The notes under the pieces: model-generated | What the model was told of the DNA's origin: nothing | Seen by the model: the letters and a program-made list of their open reading frames with translations, nothing else | The model's database searches: none | In this document: positions 60,475 to 64,000 of the stretch, piece by piece | Position numbering within the stretch: position 1 is the stretch's first letter | Layout of the letters: each line of letters opens with the position of its first letter | NCBI GenBank assembly: GCA_963851245.1 | Contig: CAWKOH010000001.1 | Coordinates: forward strand, 124,001-188,000 | Source of the DNA: CAWKOH01 sp963851245 | Lineage (GTDB): Bacteria; Actinomycetota; Acidimicrobiia; Acidimicrobiales; Palsa-688 | Length of the DNA: 64,000 nucleotides | Direction: 5' to 3' | Position numbers and translations under genes: made by a program

Positions 60475-61581
60475 TTACAGACCGGCTGATCCGGCCAGTT
60501 CGGGCTCGAGACCGAAAAGTTCTACTGCATTGCCCCGCACGATCTTGAAGACCTCCTGTTCTGGAAGGTCCCCGAGAATCTTCTCGGCGTAGGCGAGGGT
60601 GTTGGGCCAGGTCGAGTCCTGATGCGGATAGTCACATTCGAACGTTATTACGTCGATGCCGATGTCGTAGCGGGATCGCAGGCCGAACTCGTCCTCGAAG
60701 AAGCAGCCCCAGATGTGACCGCGGACGTAGTGACTCGGTGGCTCAGCGATTATCGGGTTCCAGTCGTCGGCGTAATTGCGCTTCCTCCACAGGTTGTCCA
60801 GCCGCTCCCACAAGAACGGCATCCAACCGATCTGACTTTCCGAGAACGCCAGCTTGAGGTGCGGATAACGAATCAGGTTCCCCGACAGGAGCCAGTCCGC
60901 CATGCAAAGTTGCGAAGCGATCGTTGTCAGGGCGATCGGGACGCTCAAAGGGGCGTCACCGGACGTCATCTGGCCTTGGCCGGACGATCCGATGTGAATG
61001 CATATCACGGTGCCCGTTTCGTCACAGGCGGCGAAGAGGGGATCCCAGTATCCATCCGGATCGTGAATGCTGGGTAGGCCACACCACTCTTCGACCATCC
61101 AGTCGTTGTAGGCCTTGACGCAGGCCAGACCCAGGTCCCGGTCCCTGGTCTCGAGGAAGCGTTGGCCCGCGAAGCGGGGGTAGGTGGGAAAGCACAACGA
61201 GCGCTCGATGTGGTTGAGGCTCATGTCGGCCAACCGCTCTTTGACCGAGTAGAAGCCGGGCCGCATCTGGTCGAAGCTGATCGGTCCGGGAACCACCTCG
61301 TCAGGAGGCAGCCCGGCCGCGGCATTGCCGAGCAGCGTCGCCGACAATCCGCCCTCGAACAGCCACCAGTCCGTCTCAGGCCCCTCGGAGGCTGGTCTGA
61401 ACGCGTTCCAGCCGGATCGGGCCGCCCGATCTATCTCGCCCTCGGGAACCATCTCGTAGGGACCGCGAACCACTCTGGGCCCCGCCTCCCGGAACCGAAC
61501 CGGCAGCCAGCGCTGCCACAGGTCCGGAGGCTCGATGACATGGTCATCCACGGAGATGATCGGAGGAATCGATACTGTCAT
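60475..61581 (-). CDS. Amidohydrolase-2 family hydrolase with internal in-frame deletion
   Basis: ACMSD-like hydrolase of 368 aa, about 45 residues shorter than its homologues. Seen: IISVDDHVIEPPDLW, DQMRPGFYSVKERLADM, ACVKAYNDWMVEEWC, IHIGSSGQ, LAFSESQIGWMPF and FECDYPHQDSTWP. After EEWC the protein jumps straight to GLPSIHDPDGYWDP, while the homologues at 31717 and 54837 have there a segment like RLIPLCLIPLWDPALAA before the SFHT/SIHT strand. The loss is in frame. It removes part of the barrel between the first metal motif and the His strand, so activity may be lost. It is divergent from the Baeyer-Villiger monooxygenase gene. Confidence 0.85.
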   Translation of the reverse strand: MTVSIPPIISVDDHVIEPPDLWQRWLPVRFREAGPRVVRGPYEMVPEGEIDRAARSGWNAFRPASEGPETDWWLFEGGLSATLLGNAAAGLPPDEVVPGPISFDQMRPGFYSVKERLADMSLNHIERSLCFPTYPRFAGQRFLETRDRDLGLACVKAYNDWMVEEWCGLPSIHDPDGYWDPLFAACDETGTVICIHIGSSGQGQMTSGDAPLSVPIALTTIASQLCMADWLLSGNLIRYPHLKLAFSESQIGWMPFLWERLDNLWRKRNYADDWNPIIAEPPSHYVRGHIWGCFFEDEFGLRSRYDIGIDVITFECDYPHQDSTWPNTLAYAEKILGDLPEQEVFKIVRGNAVELFGLEPELAGSAGL

Positions 61582-61636
61582 CCGGCGGCACCTCGCTTCG
61601 GTCCGGCCTTGCAGCTTCCTATTTTAAGGATTTAAT

Positions 61637-61652
61637 CTTTGGCCAGCCAAAG
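61637..61652. promoter_or_regulatory. Palindrome CTTTGGC-CA-GCCAAAG in divergent promoter
   Basis: Perfect 7-bp arms with a 2-base centre, between the amidohydrolase (start 61581) and the Baeyer-Villiger monooxygenase (start 61689). Size and position fit a TetR-type operator controlling both genes; no such regulator is in the window. Confidence 0.55.
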
Positions 61653-61688
61653 AGAAGATATGGTCACCGAAAAGGCAGGGATGAGCGG

Positions 61689-63323
61689 ATGTCGCAGGTC
61701 GACCAGTTGACCGAGCCGGCCGGCCCCGGACCGACGGCCGAGTACGACGCGATCGTGGTTGGGGCCGGTTTCGCCGGAATGTACGCCCTGTACCGGCTGA
61801 GGGAGCTCGGCTTGACTGTCGGGGCGTTCGAGACGGGCGACGGGGTCGGAGGAACCTGGTACTGGAACTGTTACCCGGGGGCGCGGGTGGATGTCCAGAG
61901 CCTGTCCTACTCGTACTCCTTCTCCTCCGATCTCCAGCAGGAGTGGTCCTGGCCGGAGACCTTCTCTTCCCAGCCGGAACTGCTCAAGTATGCCAACCAC
62001 GTCGCCGATCGGTTCGACCTGAGGCGCGCCATCCAGTTCGAGACCACGGTCAACGGGGCCGTCTACGACGAGGCGGCGAAGCGGTGGCACATCACGACCG
62101 ACAAGGGCGACCACGTGTCGGCGAGGTATCTCGTCACAGGCGCGGGCTGCCTGTCGGCTACCAACGTCCCTGACTTCAAGGGCATCGAGTCCTTCCAGGG
62201 GAAGTGGTACCACACGTCCCGATGGCCCAAGGAGGGCGTCGACCTTACCGGCAAACGGGTCGGCATCATCGGCACCGGCTCGACGGGTATTCAGGCCGTC
62301 CCGGCCATCGCCGAGGAAGCCGCTCACCTTTACGTCTTCCAGCGAACGCCCAACTACAGCCTCCCCAGCGGGAACCAGCCCATGGACCCCGAGCACGAGC
62401 GCGAATGGAAGGCCAACTACGACCTGCATCGAGAGCTGGATAGGTCAGCCTACGCGGCCCGGTACGTACCGGCGCCCGACCGGTCGGCCCTGGCCACGCC
62501 AGCCGACGAGCGGGACCGCGCCTTCGAGGAGGCGTGGGGGGAGGGTGCCTTCGCCATGATGCTGACCTTCAAGGACTTGCGGACCAGCCGGGAGGCCAAC
62601 GAGACGGCGGCCGAGTTCGTACGCAACAAGATCCGGGCGATCGTGAAGGACCCGGAGGTGGCGGAACTGCTCTGTCCGAAGGACTACCCGATCGGGACCA
62701 AGCGGCTCTGCTTGGACTCCAACTACTTCGAGACATTCAACCGCGACAACGTGACGCTGGTCGATGTCAAGACGAATCCGATCGAGGAGATCACACCGAC
62801 GGGCCTGCGGACGGGTAAGGAATCCTACGACGTCGACGTCCTGGTGTTCGCGACCGGATTCGACGCCATGACCGGACCTTTGATGCGCATGAACATCACC
62901 GGCCGGGACGGCCTGAGCCTGAAGGACAAATGGGAGCACGGGCCTCGCACCTACCTGGGGATCGCCACCGCCGGCTTCCCGAACATGTTCATGATCACCG
63001 GACCCGGCAGCCCCTCCGTGCTGGCGAGCATGATCACCGCTATCGAGCAGCACGTCGACTGGATCGCCGACGCCATCGTTTATCTGGGCAAAGCCGATCT
63101 GGACGTCATGGAAGCGAGCCCAGAAGCGGAGACCCGCTGGGTCGAGCACGTCAACGAGGTGGCTGACCAGACCCTGTACCGGTTCGCCAATTCCTGGTAT
63201 CTCGGGGCCAACATCCCCGGCAAGCCTCGCGTTTTCATGCCGTACGTAGGCGGGTTCAACGTGTACCGGGACAAGTGCGACGAGGTGGCCGCCAACGACT
63301 ACGAGGGATTCACCCTGCGCTGA
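61689..63323 (+). CDS. Baeyer-Villiger monooxygenase (cyclohexanone monooxygenase-like)
   Basis: FAD/NADPH-dependent type I Baeyer-Villiger monooxygenase of 544 aa, which inserts oxygen next to a ketone to give an ester or lactone. Seen: VVGAGFAGMYALY (first Rossmann, FAD), GDGVGGTWYWNCYPGARVDVQS, the type I fingerprint FQGKWYHTSRWP (FxGxxxHxxxWP) near residues 170-181, GTGSTGIQAVP (second Rossmann, NADPH) and FATGFDAMTGP. The presence of a lactonase-like SMP-30 protein and many amidohydrolases in the window fits ring opening of the product. It is divergent from the shortened amidohydrolase, with a palindrome between them. Confidence 0.93.
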   Translation: MSQVDQLTEPAGPGPTAEYDAIVVGAGFAGMYALYRLRELGLTVGAFETGDGVGGTWYWNCYPGARVDVQSLSYSYSFSSDLQQEWSWPETFSSQPELLKYANHVADRFDLRRAIQFETTVNGAVYDEAAKRWHITTDKGDHVSARYLVTGAGCLSATNVPDFKGIESFQGKWYHTSRWPKEGVDLTGKRVGIIGTGSTGIQAVPAIAEEAAHLYVFQRTPNYSLPSGNQPMDPEHEREWKANYDLHRELDRSAYAARYVPAPDRSALATPADERDRAFEEAWGEGAFAMMLTFKDLRTSREANETAAEFVRNKIRAIVKDPEVAELLCPKDYPIGTKRLCLDSNYFETFNRDNVTLVDVKTNPIEEITPTGLRTGKESYDVDVLVFATGFDAMTGPLMRMNITGRDGLSLKDKWEHGPRTYLGIATAGFPNMFMITGPGSPSVLASMITAIEQHVDWIADAIVYLGKADLDVMEASPEAETRWVEHVNEVADQTLYRFANSWYLGANIPGKPRVFMPYVGGFNVYRDKCDEVAANDYEGFTLR

Positions 63324-63355
63324 TCGACTCGGAGTTTGCACCCGGCGTCGGATTG

Positions 63356-64000
63356 CTAGCCAGACGCGTCAGGAAGCTTGAGCGTGAAGGGCTGGGCCCG
63401 TCGGGCGATGTACGCCGGCAGGTCTTGTGGCTGCCATCCTTCGACGAGCGAGGTGCCGGTGAGGTCGTAGACGGGTCGGCCCAACTCGTGCAGCAGGCTC
63501 ACGCTCAACAAGTCACACCCGGTGATCACCAACGGGTCCGCCTCGAGCAGAGCGAGCACGGCCTCAACCATCGTCTCTACGGGCTCGAACATGTCGTCCG
63601 GTATCCAACCACCGGACCGCAAAGCCGGGGTGCCAATCGCGGATTGCGGCGACAGGACATTGGCGGAGATGCCTTGACCGTAGGTCTCGGATGCCACGCT
63701 TTGCGTCAGCCGGTGGAGGGCGGCCTTGGTCGAGCCGTAAACCGCACCGGCCTTGGACGGCGGGGTGTCCGGGAATGGGGGTCCTGCCACTGGATGGGCC
63801 GCCTTGGTTCCGATGTTCACGATGGAGCCGCTCGCGCCTCGGCGACGAAGACTCGTCACCACCTGCTGGCACAGCAGCATCGGCGCCTTGAGGTTGACTT
63901 CCAGGGCCTTCTGCAATCGGTCCAGGCTCAAGTCCACGAATGGCGCGTACGGTCCGTAGGCGGCGACGTAGACGAGGTAGTCGACTGGTCCCAGCGCATC
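63356..64000 (-). CDS. SDR family protein, N-terminal part outside the window
   Basis: Classical SDR fragment of about 214 residues at the right edge; the cofactor-binding loop lies beyond position 64000. Seen: VDYLVYVAAYGPYAPFVD, where VAAYGP replaces the NNAG motif; VNLKAPMLLCQQVVTSLR; SIVNIGTKAAHP with Gly-Thr instead of the catalytic Ser; YGSTKAAL as YxxxK; and a C-terminal tail without the usual VDGG. It is convergent with the Baeyer-Villiger monooxygenase. Likely a ketoreductase or alcohol dehydrogenase supplying or removing the ketone; this is inferred from position only. Confidence 0.8.
   Translation of the reverse strand, partial: DALGPVDYLVYVAAYGPYAPFVDLSLDRLQKALEVNLKAPMLLCQQVVTSLRRRGASGSIVNIGTKAAHPVAGPPFPDTPPSKAGAVYGSTKAALHRLTQSVASETYGQGISANVLSPQSAIGTPALRSGGWIPDDMFEPVETMVEAVLALLEADPLVITGCDLLSVSLLHELGRPVYDLTGTSLVEGWQPQDLPAYIARRAQPFTLKLPDASG

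Noticed and set aside
59561..60592. Plus-strand frame of 343 codons
   Set aside because: Antisense to the broken D-aminoacylase-like gene; composition typical of a shadow frame.
1..64000. Search for tRNA, rRNA, CRISPR, insertion sequences, phage or plasmid genes
   Set aside because: None were recognised; no regularly spaced repeats, transposase motifs or conserved RNA segments were seen by eye.

Overview
The window is a dense catabolic region from a high-GC free-living bacterium. Starts are ATG, GTG and TTG with AGGAGG-type Shine-Dalgarno sites, and many genes overlap or sit a few bases apart. The mix of CaiB-type CoA-transferases, amidohydrolase-2 proteins, crotonases, P450s, short-chain dehydrogenases (SDRs), SnoaL-like proteins and a LUXM-type flavin oxidoreductase recalls uncultured Actinomycetota (Acidimicrobiia-like) or similar soil and marine lineages. 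I cannot place it more precisely. I saw no rRNA, tRNA, CRISPR array, insertion sequence or replication origin. No stretch longer than about 300 bases lacks a gene.

Layout. 1-7912 (minus): truncated epoxide hydrolase, amidohydrolase, P450, cyclase-family hydrolase, two-domain CoA-transferase (frameshifted), SDR, nitroreductase. 7974-8999 (plus): 2-hydroxyacid dehydrogenase. 9103-11391 (minus): SnoaL protein, a protein homologous to the C-terminal half of a UGSC fusion, and a NIPSNAP-like protein, divergent from a FadD3-like synthetase (11463-13040). 13072-15204 (minus): acyl-CoA dehydrogenase and PaaG-like crotonase, divergent from a two-domain CoA-transferase (15331-17718). 17927-22479 (minus): flavin oxidoreductase, Ltp2-like thiolase with DUF35 partner, two tandem crotonases. 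22535-23926 (plus): VOC, SnoaL and HAD proteins. 23820-28250 (minus): CoxL-like molybdenum subunit, SDR, amidohydrolase. 28356-30764 (plus): a UGA-containing UGSC selenoprotein and a D-aminoacylase-like protein. 30805-35793 (minus): broken SDR, amidohydrolase, GntR regulator, a fused Cys-type UGSC protein and a NifU-like protein. 36021-53834: epimerase-like protein, FAD oxidase, MaoC-type dehydratase, crotonase, two acyl-CoA synthetases, CoA-transferases, SDRs, cyclase, nitroreductase, SMP-30 hydrolase, two hotdog proteins. 54063-64000: SnoaL protein, three more amidohydrolases, second P450, heavily broken D-aminoacylase-like gene, Baeyer-Villiger monooxygenase, truncated SDR.

Taken together the genes can oxidise a cyclic or branched substrate (two P450s, Baeyer-Villiger enzyme, epoxide hydrolase, SDRs), open rings (cyclase, lactonase and amidohydrolase families), make CoA esters (three synthetases, four CoA-transferases) and run beta-oxidation or retro-aldol cleavage (acyl-CoA dehydrogenase, crotonases, MaoC, thiolase/DUF35). 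The substrate cannot be read from sequence; a terpenoid, steroid-like or alicyclic acid is an inference.

The most interesting item is at 28356-28925. Two reading frames join across an in-frame TGA inside a U-G-S-C motif, with a bacterial-type SECIS hairpin just downstream. A Cys version of the domain is fused at 33813-35534 to a second domain that also occurs alone at 9592-10593, and a NifU-like protein sits beside the fusion. Separately, an inverted repeat CTATC-N8-GATAG occurs in three divergent promoter regions and may define a regulon. Several genes carry single-base frameshifts, mostly one extra base at a short G/C run, clustered at 30.6-31.9 kb and 58.7-60.2 kb; these look more like consensus errors than natural pseudogenes.
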